64,000 nucleotides of DNA from a virus (IMGVR_UViG_3300032220_001761:65134-129133); one strand, 5' to 3'; positions 24,462 to 32,694 are shown, counted from the stretch's first letter. Translations and numbers: made by a program. Notes: a model not told the origin generated them from the sequence alone.

Positions 24462-24508
24462 TTCAAAATGTTTTTTTCTAATACCGATGTTATTGAGTAT
24501 AGTTTCAG

Positions 24509-24516
24509 TAAATATA
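24509..24516 (-). promoter_or_regulatory. Possible -7 box TATATTTA
   Basis: Minus strand, preceded by AATTC half-site; weak -33 region. Lies just beyond the stop of gene 24524-25045. Confidence 0.35.
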
Positions 24517-24523
24517 GAATTTA

Positions 24524-25045
24524 CTATTTATTACTTATCGTTTCAGCTACATATTCAGTATATGAAATGCTTCGATCTATCATCTCACTTAGATAATCTG
24601 CATATTCTTTAGAAACATCTGTATTAGTAATCCCTGTGTAATTATCTAATGAAACTAATTCTTCGTAGGGAAGATCAAATTTAGAAAAGTCATTACCTAT
24701 ATAACGATATATTGGTCTTGAATCTATTCTAGAATTTCCTATAAACTCAAGGTCACTTCTTTCTATATCAAAATCGTAAAGAGATATAACTATAGATCTT
24801 TTAAGAAGGTCTTTATTCTTAGGAGTCATCTCCATAGGTCCAAATGGAGTTTTATCCTTTTTACTCTTAACCTCCTCTTTTTTCACCGCCGGGTATTTAA
24901 AGTCTCCAATAAATTCCCCATACACTGAAGAGGTTTCTATTTTTTTATTCTCACCTTTTATGGTAGAGATTGTTTCCTCCACCTTAGGTTCAGTAAATTT
25001 TTTATCCTTGTTACCGCCAATAAGTTTTAAAAGAGAATCTAACAT
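24524..25045 (-). CDS. Hypothetical protein
   Basis: 173 residues: MLDSLLKLIGGNKDKKF, a Lys/Glu-rich linker (to ~75) and a folded C-terminal part (YRYIGNDFSKFDLPYEELVS). Upstream TATAAATG resembles the T4 late box. No family recognised; a virion-associated role is possible. Confidence 0.7.
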   Translation of the reverse strand: MLDSLLKLIGGNKDKKFTEPKVEETISTIKGENKKIETSSVYGEFIGDFKYPAVKKEEVKSKKDKTPFGPMEMTPKNKDLLKRSIVISLYDFDIERSDLEFIGNSRIDSRPIYRYIGNDFSKFDLPYEELVSLDNYTGITNTDVSKEYADYLSEMIDRSISYTEYVAETISNK

Positions 25046-25161
25046 ACAACATCATTTATAAAATTATAGGAAGTCTCAAAAGATAAGTTTCTGACTCACA
25101 AAAACTTTAGATTTATCCAAGAAAAATTCAAGGAAACCCTTATAAACATTAGGAAAATTAA

Positions 25162-25169
25162 GATATATA
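25162..25169 (+). promoter_or_regulatory. Late-type promoter box GATATATA
   Basis: Plus strand, 8 nt before the ATG of the lipoprotein gene at 25178. Confidence 0.5.
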
Positions 25170-25177
25170 GTTCTAAG

Positions 25178-25399
25178 ATGAAGACTCTATTCATCCTTCT
25201 TTTATTATCTGTTTTTGCATCATGCTCCCCAGATTTTTCAAAACCTAAATATTCTAAAAGGATTTGCAGATCTAGTCATGGATGGGAAAGAAGACATTTG
25301 CCCATTATAAAAACAGGTACTTTTAGAAATCCATTAATAAAAAAAGAGGCTAGAAGAGAAATGCTAGCAACTAAAATAATAAGTTTTGACCCGTGGTAA
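25178..25399 (+). CDS. Small lipoprotein
   Basis: 73 residues. MKTLFILLLLSVFASCSPDF is a lipoprotein signal (lipobox F-A-S-C); the mature part is basic (ICRSSHGWERRHLP). Its stop overlaps the next gene's GTG start. A membrane-anchored factor such as a superinfection-exclusion or spanin-type protein is possible; unproven. Confidence 0.7.
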   Translation: MKTLFILLLLSVFASCSPDFSKPKYSKRICRSSHGWERRHLPIIKTGTFRNPLIKKEARREMLATKIISFDPW

Positions 25400-25794
25400 G
25401 ATTATTCTTCCTTTTCGTTTTTATGTTTCCTTCATTGGCTTTTTCTCAGTCTTTGATACAAGGTGATCTAGTCCTTACCCCTATAGTTGATGGTATAGAG
25501 CCATATCAATTTATACAGGATTTTAGAATTCAATATACTGACAGCGGAAGGTGCACAGATGAATCTTTTGTTGAACTAATTACAGAAGGAGGGCACGTAT
25601 CTCTCAAACCAATAAGATTTGCGATATCATGCAAAATAGTATCGTGGGGTAGGATAGCGAATGAAAAAGATATGTCCATCCTTTTAAACTACCCGATTAT
25701 TATGGTAAGGATAGAAAATCCTCAATCTGAAAACATATTTTATTTTAAGATAGAAGACACTGAAAAAATAAGATCAATACTAAAAAAATACTGA
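25393..25794 (+). CDS. Secreted hypothetical protein
   Basis: 133 residues from a GTG that overlaps the previous stop (GTGGTAA). Signal peptide RLFFLFVFMFPSLAFSQ with FSQ end. Mature part contains two Cys and is beta-rich. No family recognised. Middle gene of a plus-strand trio of exported proteins. Confidence 0.75.
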   Translation: MVRLFFLFVFMFPSLAFSQSLIQGDLVLTPIVDGIEPYQFIQDFRIQYTDSGRCTDESFVELITEGGHVSLKPIRFAISCKIVSWGRIANEKDMSILLNYPIIMVRIENPQSENIFYFKIEDTEKIRSILKKY

Positions 25795-25795
25795 C

Positions 25796-26704
25796 ATGAA
25801 ATCGTTCATACTCCTGTGCTTATTTCTGATTGGATTATCATCAGATGCTCAGACTTTTTATATGGATTCAGTTATTACATATACACAAGGACTCACGAAT
25901 AGTGGAAATCAGGTAACTTCTTCTAGATCCAACCCATTGAATTCTTTAGACCAGCCACAGATGAATGATATTGAAACTGGGAATCTGAATTTCTTTTCCC
26001 TTGGATTTGGTGGTTCTATAGTTTTAAAAACAGAATATCCTGTCTTAGTAAATCCTCTTTCTCAATTACAAATATTTGAAACTACATATAATTACGATTG
26101 TAGCTACTATCCAGAAAAGGCCAAAATATACGTTTCAAAAGATAATCAAAATTTTGAGCTTTTAGGGGAGACGTGTGGAAATAATAATACTATCTTCTCA
26201 TTGTATCAAAAAATAGATACAATAAATTACATAAGAATTAATGACTGCAGCGACACTTCAAAGTTTTCTAATTTCTTAGATGCAGATGCTTATGACCTTG
26301 ATGGGATACAGATTTATAACCTAGTACCTCTAAGCATAGAGCTTGACTTTTTTAATGTAAGAATGGAGGAGGAAATGCTTCTTATAAATTTTAGAACCTT
26401 ATCTGAATCTGGTACATTAAGATTTTATATTCAGTCATCAACTGACCTTATTAATTTTAAGGATCTGGAAATATATTTTATCGGGGCAAACTACTCAAGC
26501 TTCCCAAGAGACTATTCAGGATCTATTAAATACAACCAGATAGAATCAGTAGAATACGTAAGGTTAAAAGAAGTAGATTTAAACGGAGATATCTTTTACT
26601 TCGATCCAGTTCCAATTACAAAAAAATATAAAGTACTAAAAGGAACCTTTTACGATCTTCTAGGAAGACAAACAAGAGAAGGGAACTTTCTTATAAAGTA
26701 CTAA
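25796..26704 (+). CDS. Secreted protein with T9SS type-A-like C-terminus
   Basis: 302 residues. Signal peptide MKSFILLCLFLIGLSSDAQ. About residues 20-180 resemble a discoidin-like jellyroll; residues ~185-270 an FN3/Ig-like domain of Bacteroidota surface proteins (LSIELDFFNVRMEEEMLLIN). The end GTFYDLLGRQTREGNFLIKY resembles the last strands of type-A sorting domains ('yDllGr.v...g.Y.ik'), though shortened. T9SS export is inferred, weaker than for 22882-23466. Confidence 0.75.
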   Translation: MKSFILLCLFLIGLSSDAQTFYMDSVITYTQGLTNSGNQVTSSRSNPLNSLDQPQMNDIETGNLNFFSLGFGGSIVLKTEYPVLVNPLSQLQIFETTYNYDCSYYPEKAKIYVSKDNQNFELLGETCGNNNTIFSLYQKIDTINYIRINDCSDTSKFSNFLDADAYDLDGIQIYNLVPLSIELDFFNVRMEEEMLLINFRTLSESGTLRFYIQSSTDLINFKDLEIYFIGANYSSFPRDYSGSIKYNQIESVEYVRLKEVDLNGDIFYFDPVPITKKYKVLKGTFYDLLGRQTREGNFLIKY

Positions 26705-26936
26705 TCTTTATTCTTTTTCTTATGTAAGCCTTGTCCTCTATATTAAACCAATACATTGTGGCTTGTCCTATTCTGGTATCAAAACAAGAATAAGAGGCAA
26801 TAGGTGTTTTTTCTATATTCTTAATCAGATTTGTGTCTTTGGTTATAAGTACAAATTCACATTCGTTCTCAGTGCTATACGTTTGGCTGAAAGAGATGAA
26901 AGGGATAAGTAAAAAGAGAAGTGACAATTTCTTCAT
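26691..26936 (-). CDS. Small secreted protein
   Basis: 81 residues. Signal peptide MKKLSLLFLLIPFISFSQ, then a Cys-containing 60-residue mature part (ENECEFVLITKD, SYSCFDTRIGQ). Converges with and overlaps the previous gene by 14 nt. Function unknown. Confidence 0.7.
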   Translation of the reverse strand: MKKLSLLFLLIPFISFSQTYSTENECEFVLITKDTNLIKNIEKTPIASYSCFDTRIGQATMYWFNIEDKAYIRKRIKISTL

Positions 26937-27022
26937 TTCGTGTGTTTATAAAACATATCGAAAGTAATAAAATAAGTTTCTTTGTAAATGATTTTTTATA
27001 TTTACAAATAAAATTATCAGAT

Positions 27023-27829
27023 ATGCCAGAAGGACCAGAAGTAAAAAGAATGTCAATCAATATCTCAGAGAGAATAGAAGGTGATAAGATTACAGAGGCT
27101 TTAGTACTCGGAGGGAAATGGATAAAGAATCCGCCAAAGAATATAAACGAATTTCAAAAAGATCTTCCAAGCAAGGTTCAGAATATATCCGCAAAGGGGA
27201 AATCTATTCAGATCTATCTAGAAAATGGATGGACGATATGGAACACATTAGGCATGTCAGGGGGTTGGAAGGATAACCAGGGGAAACATTCACACTTTAG
27301 TATATTGACCGATAAGGGCAAAAAAATATGGTTTGATGACACAAGAAGATTTGGTAATCTGATATTCATAAAAGATCAAAAAGATGTACAGGAGAGATTG
27401 AATAAAATAGGACCGGATCTATTAAACGAAGACGTGTCATTCGATACATTCTCTAATATTATAAAAAGAAGAGGATCCAAACCAGTATCTAAAGTTCTTA
27501 TGGATCAATCTATGATTTCAGGAATAGGCAACTATATAAAATGCGAAGTTCTTTACAGGTCCAAAATATCTCCATGGAGATTATGTCAAGACATCTCAGA
27601 TGAAGAGATGCAGGACCTTTATAAATATTCTTTACTGGTAATCAAGAAAAGTTTTGATCAAGGAGGAGCTACACTTTCTACCTATACAGATATGGATGGT
27701 AAAAAGGGTGAATTTGTTTTCTTTTTTATGGTTTACATGAAAAAAAATTGTCCTCTAGGATACGAGGTAAAAAGAGAAATTACACCAGATGGTAGGACTA
27801 CTCACTGGGTACCAGAAATTCAAAAATAA
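27023..27829 (+). CDS. Fpg/Nei-family DNA glycosylase, zincless
   Basis: 268 residues. Starts MPEGPEVKR with catalytic Pro1-Glu2 (start chosen for this reason); WNTLGMSGGW, DDTRRFG and MISGIGNYIKCEVLY (H2TH) are typical. The C-terminal four-Cys zinc finger is missing and replaced by CPLGYEVKREITPDGRTTHWVPE, a 'zincless finger' with the PDGRTTHW arginine loop, as in NEIL1 and mimivirus Nei. Repair of oxidised bases through glycosylase/AP-lyase activity is expected. Confidence 0.93.
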   Translation: MPEGPEVKRMSINISERIEGDKITEALVLGGKWIKNPPKNINEFQKDLPSKVQNISAKGKSIQIYLENGWTIWNTLGMSGGWKDNQGKHSHFSILTDKGKKIWFDDTRRFGNLIFIKDQKDVQERLNKIGPDLLNEDVSFDTFSNIIKRRGSKPVSKVLMDQSMISGIGNYIKCEVLYRSKISPWRLCQDISDEEMQDLYKYSLLVIKKSFDQGGATLSTYTDMDGKKGEFVFFFMVYMKKNCPLGYEVKREITPDGRTTHWVPEIQK

Positions 27830-27852
27830 TAGGCACTTATATTTTTCTAAAT

Positions 27853-28281
27853 TTAGCAGCTATATGGTATATCAAAATCTGATATAGTAAATAGTCCATC
27901 TAAATTGTGCAAAAGGTCTCCTGGATTAACTCCAAAGGTTCTATAATCTGATAATATCTCTTCACCTGGTTGGATATCTCTAGAAGCGTATGTTGCTTGG
28001 ATTTCATTATCCTCAACTGTGTTAGGCTCAATAGAGTGATTTATGAATCTGCCGTTATCTACACAGAGGTAGTAAAGATCATTGTTTCTGTAGGAATATT
28101 TGTCAAGATATTCTAGCTCTAATAGGGATAATCCCTTTATTTTATTCTTTGCATAAACCCTATCGAAATCAGAATTAAATTCCCAGATCTTAGTTCCTTT
28201 AGGTATAAATTCTACTGCAAAGCATCCTAATCCAGCATTAGGAATTTGACTCATTTCAAGCTTTGTTTTTACTAAAAGCAT
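27853..28281 (-). CDS. SET-domain protein
   Basis: 142 residues. IPNAGLGCFAVEFIPKGTKIWEF (SET-N), GRFINHSIEPNTVE (the R-F-I/x-N-H-S motif), ASRDIQPGEEILSDY (GEE-x-x-x-D-Y) form an almost complete minimal SET domain. These are protein-lysine methyltransferase signatures; small bacterial/phage SET proteins have unclear targets. No pre/post-SET cysteines except a terminal Cys. Modification of a host protein is inferred. Confidence 0.85.
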   Translation of the reverse strand: MLLVKTKLEMSQIPNAGLGCFAVEFIPKGTKIWEFNSDFDRVYAKNKIKGLSLLELEYLDKYSYRNNDLYYLCVDNGRFINHSIEPNTVEDNEIQATYASRDIQPGEEILSDYRTFGVNPGDLLHNLDGLFTISDFDIPYSC

Positions 28282-28292
28282 AATACGTATTC

Positions 28293-28484
28293 TTATTTTT
28301 TAAAATTGCTTATTAAAATCAAACTCCAGGGAAAGATCAAAGATATGATAGATCCCGTAATAATAACATCCTCCAATGATTTTACAGATTTGTTTCCAGC
28401 AACACATATAAAGATCATAGCGGTAATCATAACCCCTACAGGAACACCTTCGTGTTGTTTTAATCTTCTAAAGTATTCTCCCAT
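28293..28484 (-). CDS. Small membrane protein
   Basis: 63 residues: basic N-terminus (MGEYFRRLKQHEG) and two helices (VMITAMIFICVAG; IITGSIISLIFPWSLILI). Resembles small phage membrane proteins; function unknown. Confidence 0.65.
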   Translation of the reverse strand: MGEYFRRLKQHEGVPVGVMITAMIFICVAGNKSVKSLEDVIITGSIISLIFPWSLILISNFKK

Positions 28485-28545
28485 ATAATGTTGAAATTAA
28501 GAATTATATCTATCACAGAGAGAAAAGATTCAGACATACATAAAA

Positions 28546-29700
28546 TTAATTGTGCTGAATTGGTCCAATCGAAAAGGGAGGATAAATGGGAGCAAAGTTA
28601 GGTAATCCCATCCTGGAATTTCTTCCAGCAAGATCTATAGTCAAATTAGAGTACCCACAGCCTAACCCAGGAATATTTGGAAAATTGATCACTGACAAAA
28701 ATGCGCTATTGCGAGAAACATAAATTTTATTATCAGGACCCCGCTGTAAAGAACCCATAAATGGCCCACCAGAGAAAATTAGAGTTCGCGTTGCCTGTAT
28801 CGTTGATAAAACATTACTTGAGATGTCCCACTGAATTAGATTTCCCGAATTTGTAGAAGCATAAACCATTTGACCGTTTGGTGAAAACTCACACCCATAC
28901 GCTCCGATTTCAGTTGATAGAGTTTTTGCATTTGTAACAAATCCTGTGTTTGAATCAAAATCATAAAGCTCTACCTTGTTAACCCCGCTACCCGAAAAAC
29001 CGTAATAACACGCAAGCAATTTTGTTCCGTCCGGACTTGCTTTAAGTTGTCCGTAAGCACTTTGAGTAATCCCACTAGGAACAGCACCAGATGCTGACCA
29101 GGCTTGTATATTACCAATTCCTGTTGCATCAACGGACCAACATCTAAATACACTAGAATTCCAATCTTTGGTTATTATCCAGAGGTCTTGATTATTACAG
29201 CTTCTAACAGCACAAAGTTTCTCGCACGAAAGCTGTGCTGGGGAAAGCAAAGCTACATTTTTATTAGACGTTACAGCCCCTAACCCTCCAGATAATGACA
29301 TATCAACCTCAGACCAACGTATGCCATCAGGACCTGCATCATTATCACTAGTGAATATGTAATAGATATTGGTTGACATTGGCTTTTTAACAATTATAGA
29401 GGATTGTGTGGATGAAAAATCACCCAGTAACCCATTGCCATTCGTCATCATTAAATGATTTCTGTTCCAAACAGTTATACCGTTTGTATAAAAAAGTAGA
29501 TTCCCCGAATTGTCTGATATTGTAGCAACACCTTCAGTAGTTGTCAATGCACCATTAGTCAAAGCAACTGGAGCTCCGGAATTAAATGTTATACCTGCAT
29601 TTGATCCAAAATACCAATTTGAATAAGGACCTGCTTGAGGTTTTATTGGTAGGGAGTATAAAAAAAGTGAGAGATTAAGTAAGATGAAGAAAAATTTCAT
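28546..29700 (-). CDS. Secreted beta-propeller protein ending IQHN
   Basis: 384 residues. Signal-type N-terminus MKFFFILLNLSLFLYSLPIK; then NWYFGSNAGITFNSGAPVAL and WD/YVTN-like repeats (LKASPDGTKLLACYYG, CEFSPNGQMVYASTNSG, RGPDNKIYVSRN, LPNFAPIYP) typical of secreted Bacteroidota propellers that normally carry a C-terminal CHU_C domain. Here the CHU_C part is absent and the protein ends PFSIGPIQHN, similar to the ISHN ends at 21515 and 23466. Its start overlaps the stop of the gene upstream. Function in infection unknown. Confidence 0.85.
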   Translation of the reverse strand: MKFFFILLNLSLFLYSLPIKPQAGPYSNWYFGSNAGITFNSGAPVALTNGALTTTEGVATISDNSGNLLFYTNGITVWNRNHLMMTNGNGLLGDFSSTQSSIIVKKPMSTNIYYIFTSDNDAGPDGIRWSEVDMSLSGGLGAVTSNKNVALLSPAQLSCEKLCAVRSCNNQDLWIITKDWNSSVFRCWSVDATGIGNIQAWSASGAVPSGITQSAYGQLKASPDGTKLLACYYGFSGSGVNKVELYDFDSNTGFVTNAKTLSTEIGAYGCEFSPNGQMVYASTNSGNLIQWDISSNVLSTIQATRTLIFSGGPFMGSLQRGPDNKIYVSRNSAFLSVINFPNIPGLGCGYSNLTIDLAGRNSRMGLPNFAPIYPPFSIGPIQHN

Positions 29701-29951
29701 TCAAGGTCTTCCTTAGCTTTGATTTCGTTATAGATATAATCTATGGCATCTGTGCATCTTTTCTTGCACTTCTCTAAAAATCCTATATATTGAATAAGTT
29801 CATCTTTACTTATCTGATGATCTTTTTCTATCATATCTTTTAGAATTCCTAAAGATGCTGTTAAAATAGAGATTCCTCCATTGTGCTCGTGAATCCCATG
29901 GTGTATGATCTTTCCTCGTTCGGTTTCGTAGAATTTTTTAGGACCCTCCAT
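29697..29951 (-). CDS. Hypothetical helical protein
   Basis: 84 residues from MEGPKKFYETERGKIIHHG; an ATG 16 codons earlier lies across the late box and was rejected. Helical with HHGIHEHNGGISILTASLGI and two Cys near KKRCTDAID. Function unknown. Confidence 0.7.
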   Translation of the reverse strand: MEGPKKFYETERGKIIHHGIHEHNGGISILTASLGILKDMIEKDHQISKDELIQYIGFLEKCKKRCTDAIDYIYNEIKAKEDLE

Positions 29952-29965
29952 GATGTTGTATGTTG

Positions 29966-29973
29966 TATATATG
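29966..29973 (-). promoter_or_regulatory. Late-type promoter box (CATATATA)
   Basis: Minus strand, 14 nt before the ATG at 29951; heads the unit containing the propeller gene. Confidence 0.45.
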
Positions 29974-30045
29974 CCTTCTTTTAGCGAAAAGCAACACAAA
30001 AGGTTACAGTAAACAAAATAAAAGTTTACAGTAAAAAGATAAAGA

Positions 30046-30348
30046 TCAATCTCTATTTTTTTCTAGCATTTTCTCCAGGATTTTTTCACGATCTTTAATC
30101 TTATCAAGAATCATTTTTTTCTCCTCTGGATCATTGTCATAGGTTAAATCGTCACGGAGATCGTCTAACTGAGAAAGGATCTCTTCCATGAAAATAATTT
30201 TTTCATCTTTCTCTTTGCGAGTTTCCTTTTTACCTCTTATAGAGCTCATGATAGAAGAAATCCCCTCACCCGAATTAATAGCAAGATCTACAAAGATACC
30301 AAAAGCTATTAGTGTAAAAGGAACAGTTAAAATTTCTATTGTTGTCAT
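30046..30348 (-). CDS. Membrane-anchored coiled-coil protein
   Basis: 100 residues: one N-terminal helix (IEILTVPFTLIAFGIFVDLA) then a charged coiled coil from ~45 (FMEEILSQLDDLRDDL, KIKDREKILEKMLEK). Could be a spanin- or scaffold-like protein; no firm evidence. Confidence 0.7.
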   Translation of the reverse strand: MTTIEILTVPFTLIAFGIFVDLAINSGEGISSIMSSIRGKKETRKEKDEKIIFMEEILSQLDDLRDDLTYDNDPEEKKMILDKIKDREKILEKMLEKNRD

Positions 30349-30367
30349 TTTTCGATTTATTTAAAAA

Positions 30368-30670
30368 TTACCAAAGATCCTCGCTGAAAAGGGTCTCTTT
30401 TAATTCACTGATTTGTCCAGAACTATAAGCAATGTGTGCAGCTTCTTTTCTACCAACGAATCTATTTTTATTAGTGAGAAATCCCTGCTCTCGCTCGAAG
30501 ATCCCAAGTTTTTGTCTTTCTCCAACAAGCCCACCGATTTGAGGAAAAATACATCCATGTCTCCATCCGCATAAAACCAATCCTGTATCTACATTAGATG
30601 GTTGGAGATTATATTTTTTTCCGTCATCAAACCAGATAGCGGCGCACATTATGTACTCTTTTTCATTCAT
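30368..30670 (-). CDS. Conserved phage protein
   Basis: 100 residues from MNEKEYIMCAAIWFDDG. CAAIWFDDGKKYNLQPSNVD, LCGWRHGCIF and GFLTNKNRFVGRKEAAHIA make up a family repeatedly seen in phages ('aaI.f.dG......P.gi..G.v..G.RH..'). Function unknown. Start overlaps the upstream gene's TGA. Confidence 0.85.
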   Translation of the reverse strand: MNEKEYIMCAAIWFDDGKKYNLQPSNVDTGLVLCGWRHGCIFPQIGGLVGERQKLGIFEREQGFLTNKNRFVGRKEAAHIAYSSGQISELKETLFSEDLW

Positions 30671-30995
30671 CGTCGCTTTCATATCTTTCTATGATGGGTT
30701 TATTTTCAACTTCCTTTAGATCAGATTCCAGTCTTTTCAAAAAACTTCCCTCTCCGTCATCTCCACTAACAAGCCAATCTATCCTCTGAGCATAAACCTC
30801 AGCCTGCCTTAAGATTTTAAGACCCTCTTTAAATTTTTCAATAACCTCTGGAGGGTATTCATAATAATGGGTTCCATCCCAAGAATTTCTGTTTCTCTTT
30901 GGAATCTCCTTCCCATTAATTATTATCAATTGCTCAACACTGTCAGCAATTTCACGGATCTTATACTGACTGTAATCAAAGTGACCTCCACTCAT
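30663..30995 (-). CDS. Conserved phage protein, MSGGHFDY family
   Basis: 110 residues. Starts MSGGHFDYSQYKIREIADSV; PPEVIEKFKEGLKILRQAEVYAQRIDWLVSGDDGE is the second conserved part. A widespread small phage family of unknown function. Confidence 0.88.
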   Translation of the reverse strand: MSGGHFDYSQYKIREIADSVEQLIIINGKEIPKRNRNSWDGTHYYEYPPEVIEKFKEGLKILRQAEVYAQRIDWLVSGDDGEGSFLKRLESDLKEVENKPIIERYESDDE

Positions 30996-31006
30996 ACATT
31001 CTAATT

Positions 31007-31336
31007 TTAACTTTTCTCGGTATCCTCTGGGCCTTTAAATCTGGATAATAGATCCTCCATTAAATTTTGGAAAGCTGCTTTTTTAGCATTTTCCAGTTCA
31101 TTCTGGATTGTTCTTATACCTAATACAAATCCAGCGAAAAAAAGTTTCTTCTCGTAAGGGGAAATATCAGCATCGCATTTTCCAAATTCATCCTCTCTTA
31201 TTCTCTCTATCGAGTCGAGAATACATTGGTGAATCGTTTGATTGTTTCTAAGATTTTCACTGATTATTTCCTCAGCAATTTCGCAAAAATTTTCAGGAAT
31301 ATTCAATCCTTCCGTAATAGTTTTTTCATCTGCCAT
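31007..31336 (-). CDS. Hypothetical protein
   Basis: 109 residues from MADEKTITEGLNIPENF (an earlier ATG lies in the promoter-proximal leader). Helical, acidic, with C-terminal NLMEDLLSRFKG. First gene of the operon running to 29697 or further. Confidence 0.75.
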   Translation of the reverse strand: MADEKTITEGLNIPENFCEIAEEIISENLRNNQTIHQCILDSIERIREDEFGKCDADISPYEKKLFFAGFVLGIRTIQNELENAKKAAFQNLMEDLLSRFKGPEDTEKS

Positions 31337-31360
31337 TTTTATATTAGTTAGAATTACCAC

Positions 31361-31400
31361 CTAAAGATAGAATATTCTAACCAAATAAAAAAATATTTTT
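31361..31400 (-). promoter_or_regulatory. Host-type promoter
   Basis: T7-run, perfect TTAGAATATTCTA palindrome, -7 TATCTTTA on the minus strand. Confidence 0.75.
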
Positions 31401-31404
31401 AAAG

Positions 31405-31620
31405 CTATTTAGGAATCTTAGGAGTTCCAAGTAAAACTGTATCCGTTATTGGAGTCCATCTATAATAAACAGTATCAAGATCCAAAGAGTTCATTCTCTC
31501 CTCCTTAGCCTTTCTGTTCTCCCTCCTTTCCACTCTCTTTTGCATTTTTCTGTATTCCCTTGGTATTCTTGGTTTACAAAAGGAAAGAAATAAAACCGAT
31601 AGTAGTATTAGGTATTTCAT
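31405..31620 (-). CDS. Small lipoprotein
   Basis: 71 residues from MKYLILLSVLFLSFCKPRIP, a lipoprotein signal with Cys16; the mature part is very basic then ends TPKIPK. An ATG eight codons upstream would start inside the late box. Stop TAG, with an in-frame TAA two codons later. Confidence 0.72.
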   Translation of the reverse strand: MKYLILLSVLFLSFCKPRIPREYRKMQKRVERRENRKAKEERMNSLDLDTVYYRWTPITDTVLLGTPKIPK

Positions 31621-31631
31621 AGGATAAATCC

Positions 31632-31640
31632 TATATATTC
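31632..31640 (-). promoter_or_regulatory. Late-type promoter box (AATATATA)
   Basis: Minus GAATATATA, 11 nt before the ATG at 31620. Confidence 0.5.
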
Positions 31641-31676
31641 CCAAAATATTTATTCTCAGCTTCTCATTTAATATTT

Positions 31677-31871
31677 TTACGAAGGATCTACTTCTTCTAC
31701 TGTTTCAACGATAGTAAATGCTACAGGATAAGAAGCTATCAATTTATTGGTTTCCCCGTATTCCCCTTTCCAGAACATATACGCTCCTTCATTAACAGTC
31801 ATCTCCCTGGCTTCAATAGTTCCTTCTACTGATGTTCCTGGGATTTTACAATAAACTCTATACGTTGTCAT
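31677..31871 (-). CDS. Small hypothetical protein
   Basis: 64 residues: MTTYRVYCKIPGTSVEGTIE, two beta hairpins, ends VEEVDPS. No family recognised. One nt after the metalloprotease-like gene. Confidence 0.7.
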   Translation of the reverse strand: MTTYRVYCKIPGTSVEGTIEAREMTVNEGAYMFWKGEYGETNKLIASYPVAFTIVETVEEVDPS

Positions 31872-31872
31872 T

Positions 31873-32499
31873 TTAAATATTTTCAGTTATAAATAAATTT
31901 CTTAGGTCTTCACTAAGATTAACGTAGTCCATGTTAAACTGATCAGACATAGCCTCTAATACATTCTCATTCTGGTAAGGAGCATTTCCAGGCTCTGACC
32001 ATTTTCTGGTGATTTTTAGGTAATTGTAAAAATGGACATAAGCATTTGACTTCTTGATGTATCTTGGGATGTCAATGGGAAGATCAAACCTCTTCGCCAT
32101 TTCTACAGATCTTTTCTCGTTATCCAATTCTAGATCTCTAGAAATATTAATGTATTTCTCTATACCTGAAACATCTTCACCACCTATCCACTTATCAACA
32201 AAATCCATTGCATCAGTAGCTTTTCCCCAAAGATCAAAATCATCCTTATCTAGCCATTGGGTCATGTGGCAATATTCATGAACTAGAATTTCCAGCCAGT
32301 CAGTTCTTTCATCAGCAAAACATAATATTGGATGGTCAAACGTTTCATCTGTACCGTCACTGAAAAATCCGCTGCATTTAATCGATTCTGTTAGCTCTAC
32401 AAAAGGAGCATTAAATCTCCTATATTCTACTCCATGTTTTTCGCATTCAGACCTAACGTGAGCTATAAATATTTCTACCTTTTCGTTGTTGTTCATCAA
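31873..32499 (-). CDS. Zinc metallopeptidase-like protein (HExxH)
   Basis: 208 residues. WLEILVHEYCHMTQWLDKDD carries the zincin HExxH signature; an acidic third ligand may lie in the following helix. N-terminal part FVELTESIKCSGFFSD resembles IrrE/ImmA-like or SprT-like small peptidases, C-terminal part helical. Target unknown; ImmA-like enzymes cleave repressors, so cleavage of a regulator is one possibility. Confidence 0.75.
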   Translation of the reverse strand: MMNNNEKVEIFIAHVRSECEKHGVEYRRFNAPFVELTESIKCSGFFSDGTDETFDHPILCFADERTDWLEILVHEYCHMTQWLDKDDFDLWGKATDAMDFVDKWIGGEDVSGIEKYINISRDLELDNEKRSVEMAKRFDLPIDIPRYIKKSNAYVHFYNYLKITRKWSEPGNAPYQNENVLEAMSDQFNMDYVNLSEDLRNLFITENI

Positions 32500-32501
32500 T
32501 T

Positions 32502-32690
32502 TTATAGGGTATCGGTTTCCTTTAGTTTCACTTCATAGGTAGCATAGATCTTATGAGCTGCAATCTTTGCCCAATCCTATATACTACTCCCATGCTTTGC
32601 AAATTCTGATTTAATCCTAGACTCTATTCCAAGAATTATTCTATCCTTGTCTTTATCCTCTGGCTTGTGTGTATTATCTTTTCCTTCCAT
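32502..32690 (-). CDS. Hypothetical protein interrupted by in-frame TAG at codon 38
   Basis: 63 codons from ATG at 32690 to TAA. MEGKDNTHKPEDKDKDRIIL...EFAKHGSSI, then TAG (32577-32579), then DWAKIAAHKIYATYEVKLKE and TAA. The 24 codons after the amber continue in the same frame with clear coding character, and SSI-x-DWAKIAA is a natural helix where Glu or Gln would fit. Either the amber is suppressed by the CTA tRNA of this phage or the gene is a recent pseudogene. No internal Met start after the TAG is available. Confidence 0.6.
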
Positions 32691-32694
32691 TTAA

